Positions 36,849-49,034 of a DNA stretch of 64,000 nt are shown here, one piece after another. Source of the stretch: Owenia fusiformis (Eukaryota; Annelida; Polychaeta; Sabellida; Oweniidae). The DNA is taken from contig CAIIXF020000005.1 of NCBI GenBank assembly GCA_903813345.2, positions 12,033,375 to 12,097,374 on the forward strand, given 5' to 3'. Made by a program: the position numbers and the translations under genes. The number at the start of each line of letters is the position of its first letter. Within the stretch, counting starts at the first letter, position 1. The notes beneath the pieces are model-generated. The model was not told the DNA's origin and did no database searches. It worked only from the letters and a program-made list of their open reading frames with translations.

Positions 36849-37970
36849 ATAAGAACTAGACTTTGGAAATTGAACGAAGTTCAATTTCAGACTCCAGATC
36901 TAGACTTTTTTTAGCCCAGTCATACAGAATAAGCCGAGTCATCCAGAATAAGCTGAGTCATCAAAATAAGCTGAGTCATCCTGAAAAAGATGGATGGGTG
37001 GATGGAATAAGCCTAGTCATCCAGAATAAGCCGAGTCATAGCCGAGTCATCTAGAATAAGCTGAGTCATTCAGAAAAAGATGGATCGATAAAATAGGAAG
37101 GTAGGATAGGACAGAATAGGAAGGAACGATAGGAAAGAATAAGAAAGAAGGATAGGATAGAACAGAATAGGAAGAAAGGATATGATAGGAGAGTAAAGGA
37201 AGGATAGGAAGGAAAAGATACAAAGGAAGGATAGAAAGGAAGGATAAGATAAGATCAGATAGGAAGGATGGATGAATTTTTCAACATTTTCTTCTCTACT
37301 CTTGACTTTCTATCAGGATACCATCAGATCGATTTTCCGAAATTTCAAAACGCCATAACTTCCGAACCGGAAGTCGGATCAAAATTCGATTTAAAGATTC
37401 GGATTCCTGACAAAATTCTACCCCTAATTCATAACTCATTTGGCGAATTTTTATTTTGACCTACTTTTTGGAAACGACATAATTTCCTAACCGGGAGTCG
37501 GATCTAAATTTGGTTTGCAGATTCGGATTCCTTATAAAATTTTACTCTTAAATCATAACTCATACTTTAAATGTGGAGAACTTTTTATTTTGACCTACTT
37601 TTCGGACACCATATCTCAAAAGTGGGTCAAAATACTTTCTGACGGAAAAAGGCTAACACTATTAGCACACTCTTGGCTACAAGTATACAAAATTTCGAAC
37701 AATATAATTAAAGTGTAGTGTCAGAATCGCAAAAATAGGGAAAAACTTTGAATTTGACCTAGATTTTGACCTAGGCCCTGGACTGGATTTAGACCTAGAC
37801 TTGACTTGGACCTGGACATGTACCTGGACTTGGATTGAATGAGAAGGAAGAATAGGATAGAATAGGAAGGAAGGATAGGAAGGAAGGATAGATAGGAAGG
37901 GAGAATCATCCAGAATAAGATCATCTAGATAGAAAGGATAGGATAGACCTAAATTTTGATCTAGGTCCTG
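36849..37970. repeat. array unit 3, left part
   Basis: Left portion up to the Harbinger insertion. It carries an expanded GACTTGGACCTGGAC run at about 37778-37840 and a second purine-rich patch after it. Confidence 0.85.
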
Positions 37971-38272
37971 AGCCCTCATTATCCGGTCAGCGCTAAATTA
38001 GCGTTGCGATTTGCGTTGCGCTTGCGAATCAACATTATTCGCAAGCGCAAATCATGGTTTGCGTCGTATTACGCGCTTCACGCAAACGCAGACGCAACGC
38101 AGACGCAACAGTATGCTAATCGCAAATAAATTGGAAACGCGGGAAATTTAAACTTAGAGCTCAAAATAGATTTATCGATTTTTTAATGTCTATGTATGTT
38201 TACGCCAGTGCGGATGTGTCAATCCCATACTTGGACGTGTTATAGGTACATAAAGCTGGTTTGTAATTAGAG

Positions 38273-38372
38273 GTTATGTCACTTTGACGTGAAATATGCC
38301 TGAGTTCTCCCAATATAGGCCGACTATATTTGGGCAAGAACGAAGGCATATTTCACGTCATAGTGACATAAC
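38273..38372. repeat. 100-bp hairpin nested in the Harbinger element
   Basis: GTTATGTCACTTTGACGTGA and TCACGTCATAGTGACATAAC pair, as do AAATATGCCT and AGGCATATTT, around a loop of about 40 bases. Confidence 0.85.
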
Positions 38373-38740
38373 TGATGTATTACATGCCTTTGTTCCCATG
38401 GTTACTTTGTATCAATGACGTGACGTCATGATATTATCATGGTTATTAAAGAAAAGAAATCTAATATCAAAACGAGGTAAGCGGGCTATATCGGGGTAAT
38501 CGGGCAATATCGGTGGATATAGCTCGCTAACTTTCCCATTGACTTCCATACAAATGCTTCGCTAGGTATGTAATACAAACTTTTATTCCATACTTAGTAG
38601 TGTTATAGGTATATAACATGCGGGAATATAACTGATATGTGACGTGAGCGGGAGACATATATATCTACTGAGCCAGGGGACTTTGCTATTATTCCTAACA
38701 ATCTACTAAGTATAGAATAAATCAGTTATTAAATGCTCGA

Positions 38741-38859
38741 TTTTTGATACAGGGTATATCCCTCGGTAAATACAATATATCAACCCTTGGTCCCTACGGT
38801 CCCTACGGTCCCTCGGGTTGATATATTGTATTTCCCTCAGATATACCCTGTATCAAAAA
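38741..38859. repeat. hairpin repeat, relative of 13047-13187
   Basis: TTTTTGATACAGGGTATATC pairs with GATATACCCTGTATCAAAAA. The centre CCCTACGGTCCCTACGGTCC resembles the centre of the intron hairpin at 13047-13187. A more decayed relative lies near 39662-39830 (AATATGGGTTTATTC...AATAAAACCCATATT). Confidence 0.83.
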
Positions 38860-39913
38860 CCTCCCATTAAATAACCTCTATATATTTTCATCAGCGGTCA
38901 GATATAGCTATACGTCCCGCTCTGAGCGGGCAGATATAGTATATCTGCCCGCTGACGTCATAATCGCCGTTCGCATATTGGTTCATTTTTGTAACATGAG
39001 CATAATTACTGTAAACGATAATGGAGAAAAGGCAGACAATTGCGATCTGTTTGAAGGAAGGAAATGAGCGTATCCCTGTTAAACAAGGATTTCAGAAATA
39101 AATGTGGATGAATATCTGAAAATCAGGCTATTCTAAATGAATTCTTACGGTTGGTTGGACATTTTCTGAACTCCGGCCAATTGAACAGGGTGAACAAAAT
39201 GACCAAGATTGGTATGGTATAAACAGATCATCCTATAGTTCAATATCCTGAACCTCATATATGATAATCTCTATTTATCCCATGATACTACTAATTCCCG
39301 ATGAATAACCGGGAATATTTTTGATATTGAGAAAAATCGTATTGAAAATTTTTGCCAAACAAAGCTTCCTCTTTCAATCAGTTGGGTCGATATAGCATGC
39401 TAAAATGATGTTCTTATGTGAAAAACGAATTCCAGTTTTATCATCATCGCTCTGACATAGACAAAAATGCTTACGTATTGCTGAATGTTTTGATGTTGAT
39501 GTGTTTATGTTACACATGTACAATAATTTTTTTATATTTAAAAATATCATAAAGCTAAGTCATATTTTCTTGATTAAATATACCATTTTTTCATAGAAAA
39601 ATCTAACTAATGATTTTATGAAGACAGTTGAATATCATGGAATAAAAAGCTAATTTACTGGTCGGGATTAAATATGGGTTTATTCCTCATGACAATTTGA
39701 TATTTCACATATTGTAATGGAAAATTTGGTATTTCACTCTGACCCTCTGGGCTCTCGGTAAATATCATATTGTCCATCATAATAAAACCCATATTGAATC
39801 CCTCCCACTACATAACCTATATATATCTTGCGAAAATCTAGATCTGTCACTGGAAGGCAGCCCATCTTGAAAACAAGACACGGTGTCTTTGTAATTAGTC
39901 CGACTGATATAGC

Positions 39914-40246
39914 CTACCTAGAGAAAACCGCCGATACCTCAGCAACAATGTTCGAAACAGTAGGTTGGGATACCCCGAATATATCTCCATTTATCATTTG
40001 CATACAACCTGTAGCATAAAATCGTAATGAAATGAATACTTTTAGCTGACATGAAATTGCCTGAGGATTCCTTGTTCTTGACGCTAGATCCCCATCTAAT
40101 ATATTAATCAACTCAAGAATGAGTGGCCTCGGCATGCGATATCTGTTTAATATCTCATCGTCAGTCATCTCTAACGGCTGACTCCTGTCTCTGAATAAGC
40201 GTAAACCTCTTCTATTGTGAACATCCTGGAATAATATGCGCCACAT
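39914..40246 (-). pseudogene. HARBI1-like transposase, N-terminal fragment
   Basis: The 110-residue frame starts MWRILFQDVHNR and contains DDEILNRYRMPRP (29-41), ISLRFYATG (72-80) and FGVSQPTVSNIV (90-101). The last two are the helix-turn-helix region typical of HARBI1-type nucleases, which cut and paste the element with a Myb-like partner. It ends FSR then a stop, where TCTAG|GTAGGC could be a splice donor. The DDE catalytic domain was not found downstream on this strand: the next 250 bases run into nested repeats. So it is a fragment or an exon cut off from the rest. No Myb-like partner frame was recognised elsewhere in the element. Confidence 0.8.
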
Positions 40247-40840
40247 TTTCCAGCTTGATCGAACCCTAATATTTTAATTTTAGCAGACGATATTTGCGAA
40301 ATGGAATTGCAATATTTATTATAGATTTCACAAAACCAAGGTAGCATAATCGTGCACTTTCAGACTTGATTTTGATAAGTTTTGGTTATTTGTGTCTCTA
40401 ATGTTTTCAACCTATTTTTAGTTGGAGGTCTCAAAGGGCACTTCCTAGATTTCTACAACGATAATGTTAATTTAAATAGGAAAACTATCAAGATTCTTGA
40501 TGATATGTTTGCGATTTATATTGCGGCAGGGTCTGGGATGCCGCAAATGAAAGTGGAGTTTGCGACATAAAAATCAACTGATTTACGTGGACGCAACTGT
40601 GCGATGACTGCATAATACCAATTTGCGTGCGGTTAGCAGTATATTTGCGATGCGAAATGAAAATAGCGATGCGTCTACCGTGTAATAAGAAAACTGCGAT
40701 TTGCGCTAAAGACGCAAAACGGCAATGAATTTGCGCTAGAGTGCCTTTGAGATGACCTCATAATATCGTTTTGCGTACGATTCGCTAAATATTTACGTTG
40801 CGATTGCGATTTGCGGTGCGTCGACCGGATAATGAGGCCT

Positions 40841-41423
40841 CTGGACTGGATTTGGACCTAGACTTGACTTGGACAAAACTGGACTTGGACCTGGACTTGA
40901 CCTTGACTTGGACCTGGAAATGGACTGGACTGGTATTTTTTCAATTTTATTTCACTTTTCTTGACATTCTATGAGGGTACCATCAGATCGATTTTCCTCG
41001 AACTTTCAAAACGTCATAACTCCTGAACCGGAAGTCGGATATCAATTCGGTTTTCAGATTCGGAATCCTGAGAAAATTTCCTATAAGACTATTATCCTGG
41101 ACATCGGAATTGGAGAACTTTTTTTCGGACCTCGTTTTCGGACACTGATATCTCGAAATCGGTTCGAGATATCAAAAAACTAAATCGACCCTAGCTTTCC
41201 TACTTTTTTATGAGGAACACAATGAAAAAAACCCGGATCGAAAATACTGAAGGACGACTGAGAAAATTGAAAAAAGTGACAAAGTACTGGATTTGACCCA
41301 GTTCCTGACCTTTGACCTAGATAAAAATTTGACCTAATTTCCGAGAAACTAGATACTGGACCTGAATTAACCATATACAGGTCTTGACTCAATGTCTTCT
41401 AGTTAAGGAGAAAACGTTGGAAG
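40841..41423. repeat. array unit 3, right part
   Basis: Continues unit 3 after the Harbinger element. It starts with an expanded CTTGACTTGGACCTGGAC run, then one sub-repeat and the tail with an exact DR1 word at 41306-41318. Confidence 0.85.
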
Positions 41424-43226
41424 AATAATAATAACTAGACATGTAAATTGAACAAGTTCAATTTAAGACTCCAGATTTCACATTTTTTTTAAGCTGAGTC
41501 ATCCAGAACTTGTAAGCTGAGTCATTCAGAATAAGCTGAGTCAGCTAGAATATAGACATTTAGACAACTTTTAAGAAGGCTATCTTCGACTCTATTAGCT
41601 GAACATGGGGATATCATCATATCGACTTTTCGAGACTTCAAACCGCTATAACTATCTAACCAGAAGTTAGATCGAAATTTGATTTAAAGATTCTGATTCC
41701 TGAGAAAATTCTACCCTTAATTCATAACTCATACGTTAAATTTGGATATTTTTTTATTTTGACCTACATTTCGGACACCATATCTCAAAAGTGGGTCAAA
41801 AAACTTTCTGACGGCAGAAGGCTAACACTATAAGCACACTCTTTGCTACCTGTATACAAAATTTTGAAGCAAATCCTTAAAGTGTAATGTCAGAATCGCA
41901 AAAATAAGGAAAAACTATGAATTTGACCTAGATTTTGACCAAGGCATTTTTGCGTCCAAATTTTAAAGCTAGATAGCCTTCGAGGTCCCCTCCTTTTATA
42001 GGCTTTCAGAATATTAAGCTGTACTCAGTCTTTATCTGGTATTTTACACTTCAAAAAATCCTTTTTCTCATTGACATAACATGGGGCACCAAATTTAGCG
42101 ATTTTTGAGCTTTCAAAACCCCATAACTTTCGAACCGGAAGTCGGATCGTAATTTGGTTTGCAGATTTGGATTCCTGACAAAATTCTACCCCTAATTCAT
42201 AACTCATACGTTAAATTTGGAATTTTTTTATTTTGACCTACTTTTTGGACACGCCATGACTTCCGAACCGGTAGTCGGATCGAAATTTGGTTTGCAGATT
42301 CGGATTCCTGAGAAGATTCTACTCTTAATTCATAACTCATACGTTGAATCTGGAGAACTTTTTATTTTGACCTACTTTTCGGACACCATATCTCAAAAGT
42401 GGGTCAAAATACTTTCTGACGGCAAAAGGCTAACACTATTAGCACACTCTTTGCTACCTGTATACAAAATTTTGAAGTAAATTATTAAAGTGTAGTGTCA
42501 GAATCGTAAAAATAAGGAAAAACTATGAATTTGACCTTGATTTTGACCTAGGCATTTTGGTGTCCAAATTTTGAAGCTATGTAGCTTTTGAGGTCCCCTT
42601 CTTTTATAAGCATTCACTATGTTAAGCTGTACTCAGTCAATATCCTGTATTTTACACTTCGAAAATGTCTTTTTTCCCATTGACTTAGCATAGGCACCAA
42701 ATTTAGCGATTTTTGAGCTTTCAAAACGCCATAACTTCCGAACCGGAAGTCTGATCCAAATTTGGTTTGCAGATTTGGATTCCTGACAAAATTCTACATC
42801 TTTTTCATAGCTCACACATTCGATTTGGAGCATGTTTAGGCGTGACCTACATTTCGGACGCCGTATCTCAAAATCGGTAAGAGTAATCAAAATTCTGATG
42901 TCATATCTTTGATTCGCCTTTTTCTAAGCTACACGATGAAAAAAAGATGAAGGAGTTACGAAGAATATTGACGAAGATATGATGAAGAATGTTGAAAATG
43001 TAAGATTTGACCTAGTTCTTGACCTTTGACCTAGATAAAAATTTGACCTAATTTCCCAGAAAGCCGGTTTCAGTCTTTAGTTAACCATGTAAGTTGGATT
43101 AAGTAAGCTGTTATAGTTGACGAGAAATTTGGCGAGGAGGAAGAAAAAAGAATAATAATAATAATAATAATAATAATAAAGAAAACAGGCAAAAACAATA
43201 GACTCCAGATTTTCAATCTGGAGTCT
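41424..43226. repeat. array unit 4
   Basis: About 1800 bp. It lacks the purine-rich tract and has an extra set of sub-repeats. It ends with an (AAT)n run at about 43149-43178 and the AGACTCCAGAT hairpin at 43199-43226. Confidence 0.85.
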
Positions 43227-44624
43227 AATAATAACTAGACTTGGGAAATTGAACGAAGTTCAATTTCAGACTCCAGATCCAGACTTTTTTAAGCCCAGTC
43301 ATCTAAAATAAGCCGAGTCATCCAGAATAAGCTGAGTCATCCAGAATAAGATAGATGGATAAAACAGGAAGGTAGGATAGGATAGAATGGGAAGGAACGA
43401 TAGGATAGAATAAGAAAGAAGGTTAGGATAGAACAGAATAGGAAGAAAGGATATGATAGGAGAGGATAGGATAGGAAGGAAAGGATACGAAGGAAGGATA
43501 GGATAGGATCAGATAGGAAGGATGGATGAATTTTTCAATATTTTCTTCTCTACTCTTGACTTTCTATCAGGACACCATCAGATCGATTTTCCCAAATTTC
43601 AAAACGCCATAACTTCCGAACTGGAAGTCGGATCTAAATTTGATTTAAACATTCGGATTCCTGACAAAATTCTACCCCTAATTCATAACTCATACATTAA
43701 ATTTGGCGAATTTTTATTTTGACCTACTTTTTGGACACGCCATAACTTCGGAACCGGAAGTCGGATCGAAATTTGCTTTGCAGATTCGGATTTCTGAGAA
43801 AATTCTATTCTTAATTCATAACTCAAATGTTAAATTTGGAGAACGTTTTATTTTGACCTACTTCTCGGACACCATATCTCAAAAGTGGGTCAAAATACTT
43901 TCTGACGGCAAAAGGCTAACGCTATTAGCACACTCTTGGCTACATGTATACACAATTTCGAAGAATATAATTAAAGTGTAGTGTCAGAATCGCAAAAATA
44001 AGAAAAAACTTTGAATTTGACCTAGATTTTGACCTAGGCATTTTGGTGTCCAAATTTTAAAGCTAGATGGCTTTTGAGGTCTCATTCTTTTAAAAGCTTT
44101 CATTATATTTAGCTGAACTTAGTCTATATTTCGTATTTTTCACTTCAAAAAAATCTTTTTTCCCATTGACTTAACATGGGCTCAAAATTTAGCGATTTTT
44201 GAGCTTTCAAAACGCAATAACTTCAGAACCGGAAGTCTGATCTAAATTTCGTTTTCAGATTCGGAATCCTGAGAAAATTTTCTATAAGACTAATATCCTG
44301 GACATTTGATTCGGAGAAATTTTTTTTGGACCTCGTTTTCGGACACCGATATCTCGAAATCGGTTTGAGATATCAAAAAACTAAATCGACATTCTTAATA
44401 CTACTTTTTTATCAGGAACACAATGAAAGAAAAACGGATCAAAAATATTAAAGGACGACTGAGAAAATCGAAAAAAGTGACAAAGTACTGGATTTGACCT
44501 AGTTCTTGACCTTTGACCTAGATAAAAATTTGACCCAATTTCCCACCAACTAGATACTGAACCTAAATAAACTGTATTATGGTCTTTACTGGATACCCCA
44601 TAGTTACTGAAAAAACTCCCGAAG
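43227..44624. repeat. array unit 5
   Basis: About 1398 bp with purine-rich tract at 43357-43525; no terminal hairpin at its right end. Confidence 0.87.
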
Positions 44625-46180
44625 AATAATAACTAGACTTTGGAAATTGAACGAAGTTCAATTTCAGACTCCAGATCTAGACTTTTTTTTAGCCGAGTCA
44701 TCCAGAATAAGCCGAGTCATCCAAAATAAGCTGAGTCATCCAGAAAAAGATGGATGGATAAAATAGGAAGGTAGGATAGGATAGAATAGGAAGGAACGAT
44801 AGGATAGAATAAGAAAGAAGGATAGGATAGAACAGAATAGGAAGAAAGGATATGATAGGAGAGGATAGGAAGGATAGGAAGGAAATGATACGAAGGAAGG
44901 ATAGATAGGAAGGATAGGATAGGATAGGGTAAGATCAGATAGGAAGGATGGATGAATTTTTCAATATTTTGTTCTCTACTCTTGACTTTCTATCAGGATA
45001 CCATCAGATCGATTTTCCGAAATTTCAAAACGCCATAACTTCCGAACCAGAAGTCAAATCGAAATTTGATTTAAAGATTCGGATTCCTGACAAAATTCTA
45101 CCCCTAATTCATAACTCATACGTGACATTTGGCAAATTTTTATTTTGACCTACTTTTCGGACACGTCATAACTTCTGAACCTGAAGTCGGATCGAAATTT
45201 GGTTTGTAGATTCGGATTCCTGAGAAAATTCTATACTTACTTCATAACTCAAACGTTAAATTTGGAGAATTTTTTATTTTAACCTACTTTTTGGACACCA
45301 TATCTCAAAAGTGGGGCAAAATACTTCCTGACGGCAAAAGGCTAACACTATTAGCACACTCTTGTCTACATGTATACAAAATTTCGAAGAATATAATTAA
45401 TCTGTAGTGTCAGAATCGCAAAAATAAGGAAAAACCTTGAATTTGACCTAGATTTTGACCTAGGCATTTTGGGGTCCAAATTTTGAAGCTAGATGGCTTT
45501 TGAGGTCCCATTTTTTTAAAAACTATCATTATATTAAGCTGAACTCAGTCTATATTTCGTATTTTTCACTTCAAAAAAATATTTTTTCCCATTGACTTAA
45601 CATGGGCACCAAATTTAGCGATTTTTGAGCTTTCAAAACGCCATAACTTCAGAACCGGAAGTCCAATCAAAATTTGGTTTTCAGATTCGGAATCCTGAGA
45701 AAATTTCCTATAAGACTAATATCCTGGACATTTGATTCGGAGAATTTTTTTTTGGACCTCGTCTTCGGACACTGATATCTCGAAATCGGTTCGAGATATC
45801 AAAAATCTAAATCGAGTTTCTTGATACTACTTTTTTATGAGGAACACAATGAAAAAAAACCCGGATCGAAAATATTGAAGGACGACTGAGAAAATCGAAA
45901 AAAGTGACAAAGTACTGGATTTGACCTAGTTCTTGACCTTTGACCTAGATAAAAATTTGACCCAATTTCCCACCAACTAGATACTGAACCTAAATATACT
46001 GTATTATGATCTTTACTGGATACCTTATAGTTATTGAAAAAACTCTTAAAGAAAAATAATAAGAAGAAGAAGAATACTGGCAAAAACAATAGACTCCAGA
46101 TTGACATCTGGAGTCTAATAATAAAGAAGAATACTGGCAAAAACAATAGACTCCAGATTGACATCTGGAGTCTAATAATT
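44625..46180. repeat. array unit 6 and right edge
   Basis: Complete unit followed by two direct copies of a hairpin block (ACTGGCAAAAACAATAGACT then CCAGATTGACATCTGG) at about 46075-46180. This is the end of the array; unique DNA follows. Confidence 0.87.
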
Positions 46181-46929
46181 CAACTACCAACAATTGTGTC
46201 TTTGAAATATGTAAGATGTGATTCATCCCTTATTTCTCCATATGTTCAATGGACACATACATTTTCCTAATTTTTGCAAAAAATGAATTAACATCTCAGT
46301 TTAAATCTCTTAAGTTGCAACATAAAATATAAGTTAAAAAGCCACAAAATGTTGTACTTATTAACAAATATGTCTGATAAAATGAGGTAGCAAATATAGC
46401 AAATGAGTTCATTATGCTCAAGTAGGTCATCGCTAATTGGGGCAATAAAGTAACAGGATTTAAGACATCATTAGATATTACTTCCTTAGTCTTTGACTAC
46501 TAAACACATAATTCAGTAAGATAAGAGATAAACATTGTTTTCTAATAGCAAAAGCCCAGTATTAATACTCATTAAAAGGAAAAGGGTAAATCATTGTAGT
46601 CAGGTAATCTTTACAATACAATTTGCAACACCACAAATAATATCCAAATGGTCTTTCTTTTCCTATTTTTGACAATTTATGATGTTGATAGTAAAAGGGA
46701 AACGTGATATGAAATCAGAGTAGTTTCCTTGAATACTGCAAGTCCTATAGTGAACACGGTTGAGAATTAAATAATGAGTTTGACTGAACTTTCAAAATAC
46801 CATGCTTGCTAATATCTGTAGGCCTCACAGCAATGTGATTCGCCCATGCAAAATTATTGAAACTAGATCAAAGATAACTTTACAAAATTATATCTCAAAT
46901 TTATTCAGTTTCTACAGGACCAAACGACC
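46181..46929. other. no gene seen
   Basis: AT-rich sequence without recognisable exon or repeat. Confidence 0.35.
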
Positions 46930-47580
46930 AAATATTGTAACAGAAACAGAACCAAGCATGAAGACGAAAACATTTAAGTGAACACTAGTCATAAAGACAG
47001 CAAACCCCAACTATTCTAAACCATTTAATCCAATATTAATAAAAAACAATGTCTTATACCCCTCTCCCCATCATTCAAGTTCCATTATCACAATCCAGGA
47101 CCATAACACAAAGGGACATTTTATTCAAACTGAATCTATTAAAGTACATGTTGAAGAATAATCTAAATTGATAAAACCAATAAACATAACATTAAAAATA
47201 GCTGTAGATAATTCTCGTATTCATAGAATTCATAACTTTACAAGATTATATCTAAAAAAATACTCATACTCATTAAATCAGAGTCAGTCTCAAATGATGT
47301 GGGACAGACAGAATCCAGTCTCTAAGTTAATAGCATATCAAAGAGTGAGCATCCATCTGCAGCCAACGCCATAATCCATGAAACACAATATTTCACTATG
47401 GAGCAATCTGAATAAAATGAAATATTCGATACTGTCACCACATGAAATTTGTTTTTTTCCAGTCAATGTCTATGTACATTTTTCATCAGGGAAACATGGC
47501 TGGTTTCGACCCCTATTTCTCAACCATTAATGCCGTAGCCTGCAGGATCCACTTAAAAGGTGCCAAGTGAAAAATTGTGA
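46930..47580. repeat. dispersed repeat, copy A
   Basis: Colinear, in inverted sense, with 60755-61270. Shared words include TCTCAAATGATGTGGGA, TACATGTTGAAGAA, AACCATTAATGCC and GGTGCCAAGTGAAAA. The divergence is moderate with many small indels. No protein frame is shared. Confidence 0.75.
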
Positions 47581-48254
47581 GTTCATTGGATCTATAAGTG
47601 GCCATTTTTTAAATTAAGACACGTCCTATCACTGACCTAACATGCAAGGTATTCATTAAAAAAAACTTCATGTATTTTAATGATTTCACAACATTCTCCT
47701 ATCAGGCAGCCATGTACGTGCTTGATACACATGCTGGAAGATATGCTTTTAAAATTAGTAAACCATTACCAAAACTATGGTTACCCTGTAGTAGTGAATA
47801 TTACCCCCTTCAATCTATTTTTACAGGTTTTTATGATTATTTCACATTTTCTATATTTTGCTTAACCAGGACGGTGAATTTTCTTCATTTTTTCAAACAT
47901 TTCGTCTAACCAATATTTATTATATCTGTCAATTTTGAGAAAATCGCGCCGCTACGTTTGAAAATAATTCAAATTATGTTGTTTTTCCCATTGAGCTCCA
48001 TTATAAAAATGGAATTTTCAAACTTAATATTTTAAAATTCTACGTGGTGAAAAGTTGCATATTGAGTAGTTAGTTATGGTGTAAAAAATTCAAAACAAAA
48101 AGGAATAAAGAAAAAATGCCACGGAGAAATCTCATTAGCATATCTTTAAGAGCAGGTATTCAGGAGGATGAAGATTAGTTTCATTTAACGTTTCAATCAT
48201 ATCATTAACAAATTCACTTTTGGTGAAGTAACATATTTAAATGATTATAAAGTC
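47581..48254. other. no gene seen; start of a ~110-bp direct repeat lies just left
   Basis: Sequence at about 47405-47490 (AATAAAATGAAATATTCGAT, TCCAGTCAATGTCTATGTAC) recurs in direct sense at about 48937-49018. The two open frames at 47670-47909 overlap in different frames and have no motif. Confidence 0.4.
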
Positions 48255-48448
48255 AGGCCCGTGGCCAGGGGGATGGGGGGGGGGTTCACATGGTTCGGGA
48301 AATTTCTTTCAAAATTATGCAGTTTTTCACCATTTGAGCACTTCTCAAGTTTGTTTTAGCCATATTTGGGCCAAAATTGTCAAATGTGAACCCCCCCTGG
48401 AAATTTTTGAAAACTGAACCCCCCTTGGCAAATCCTGGCTATGGGCCT
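48255..48448. mobile_element. G/C-run MITE with AGGCCC(G/A)TGGCCAGG ends
   Basis: AGGCCCGTGGCCAGGGGGAT at the left and AATCCTGGCTATGGGCCT at the right are inverted. Inside, GGGGTTCACATGGTTC and TGTGAACCCCCCCTGG pair. Size 194 bp. It resembles the element at 51425-51612 in layout. Confidence 0.8.
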
Positions 48449-49034
48449 AAAAGTAACAGGATTAAAGACATTATTTAAAATGATATTTATGATACAAGAT
48501 TTTAGTTCATATTAATGCTCACTCACTCAATCTCCTCACATTCATATAATATGACTCATTGACTCATTTATCACCTAAAGTAGCTTTTTAACCAACGCTT
48601 TTGCTAATCTGGCTCATGATAGTAGGACTAATATCCTCTTTATTGTTAGCATAATAGAAAATGGGGGGTCACTAGCCTAGTATTATTTGAATGTTACAAA
48701 GATGTCTTTAATGAATAATAACAAATGGGTCTCCATTATTCCTAAGCAGTTCAATCACACTCATTCAGACAACACATTGTAAAAGCATTGTAGTTATTTA
48801 TTGCCGATTAAGTACTTGACTTCAATACAAAACCAATTCAGTCAAAAGAGATTAACATTGTCAGAAAAAGCAAACCCGCATTAGAATAATTAATTGCAAA
48901 GGATAATATTAATCATGATTTATAGCAACGAAGCAACCTGAATAAAATGAAATATTCGTTACTGTCACAATATGAAATTTGTTTTTTCCAGTCAATGTCT
49001 ATGTACATTTTTCATCATATTCTATTCCATTTAC
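48449..49034. other. no gene seen; second copy of the direct repeat
   Basis: About 48937-49018 matches 47405-47490. The rest is AT-rich and unremarkable. Confidence 0.4.

Larger units (their letters stand above)
37971..40840. mobile_element. PIF/Harbinger element inserted in array unit 3
   Basis: The ends AGCCCTCATTATCCGGTC and GACCGGATAATGAGGCCT are inverted repeats with one mismatch. CTG flanks both sides (37968-37970, 40841-40843). Removing the element and one CTG restores GGTCCTGGACTGG, which matches the array sequence CCCTGGACTGG at 37774. A CTG (CWG) 3-bp duplication is known for some animal Harbingers. Just inside the ends are GCGATTTGCGTTGCG-like words. A transposase fragment lies at 39914-40246 on the minus strand; hairpin repeats are nested at 38273 and 38741. 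Confidence 0.93.
33941..46180. repeat. 12-kb tandem array of ~1.4-1.8-kb units
   Basis: Six units start with AATAACTAGACTTTGGAAAT then a palindrome GAAATTGAACGAAGTTCAAT-TTC and CAGACTCCAGATCTAGAC. Each then has AGCCGAGTCATCCAGAATAA repeats, a ~190-bp purine-rich GGATAGGAAGG tract, several ~130-bp sub-repeats with CATAACTTCCGAACCGGAAG, and a TTGACCTAG-rich tail. Some units end in a hairpin (AGACTCCAGAT...ATCTGGAGTCTAA). No protein domain is visible. The 92-codon frame at 34435, 35845 and 43703 is shared by descent of the repeats and its amino-acid changes show no constraint. A Helentron-type (HINE) origin is possible because of the end hairpins, CTAA and tandem habit; this is inference. Confidence 0.93.

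Noticed and set aside
40382-40570. Plus-strand 62-codon frame in the Harbinger element as the Myb-like partner
   Set aside because: No Trp-spaced Myb/SANT pattern is visible; probably chance.
34435-43981. 92-codon open frame repeated in several array units (34435, 35845, 43703)
   Set aside because: The frame persists because units are recent copies. Differences among copies change amino acids freely and other units have lost it, so no sign of selection for a protein.
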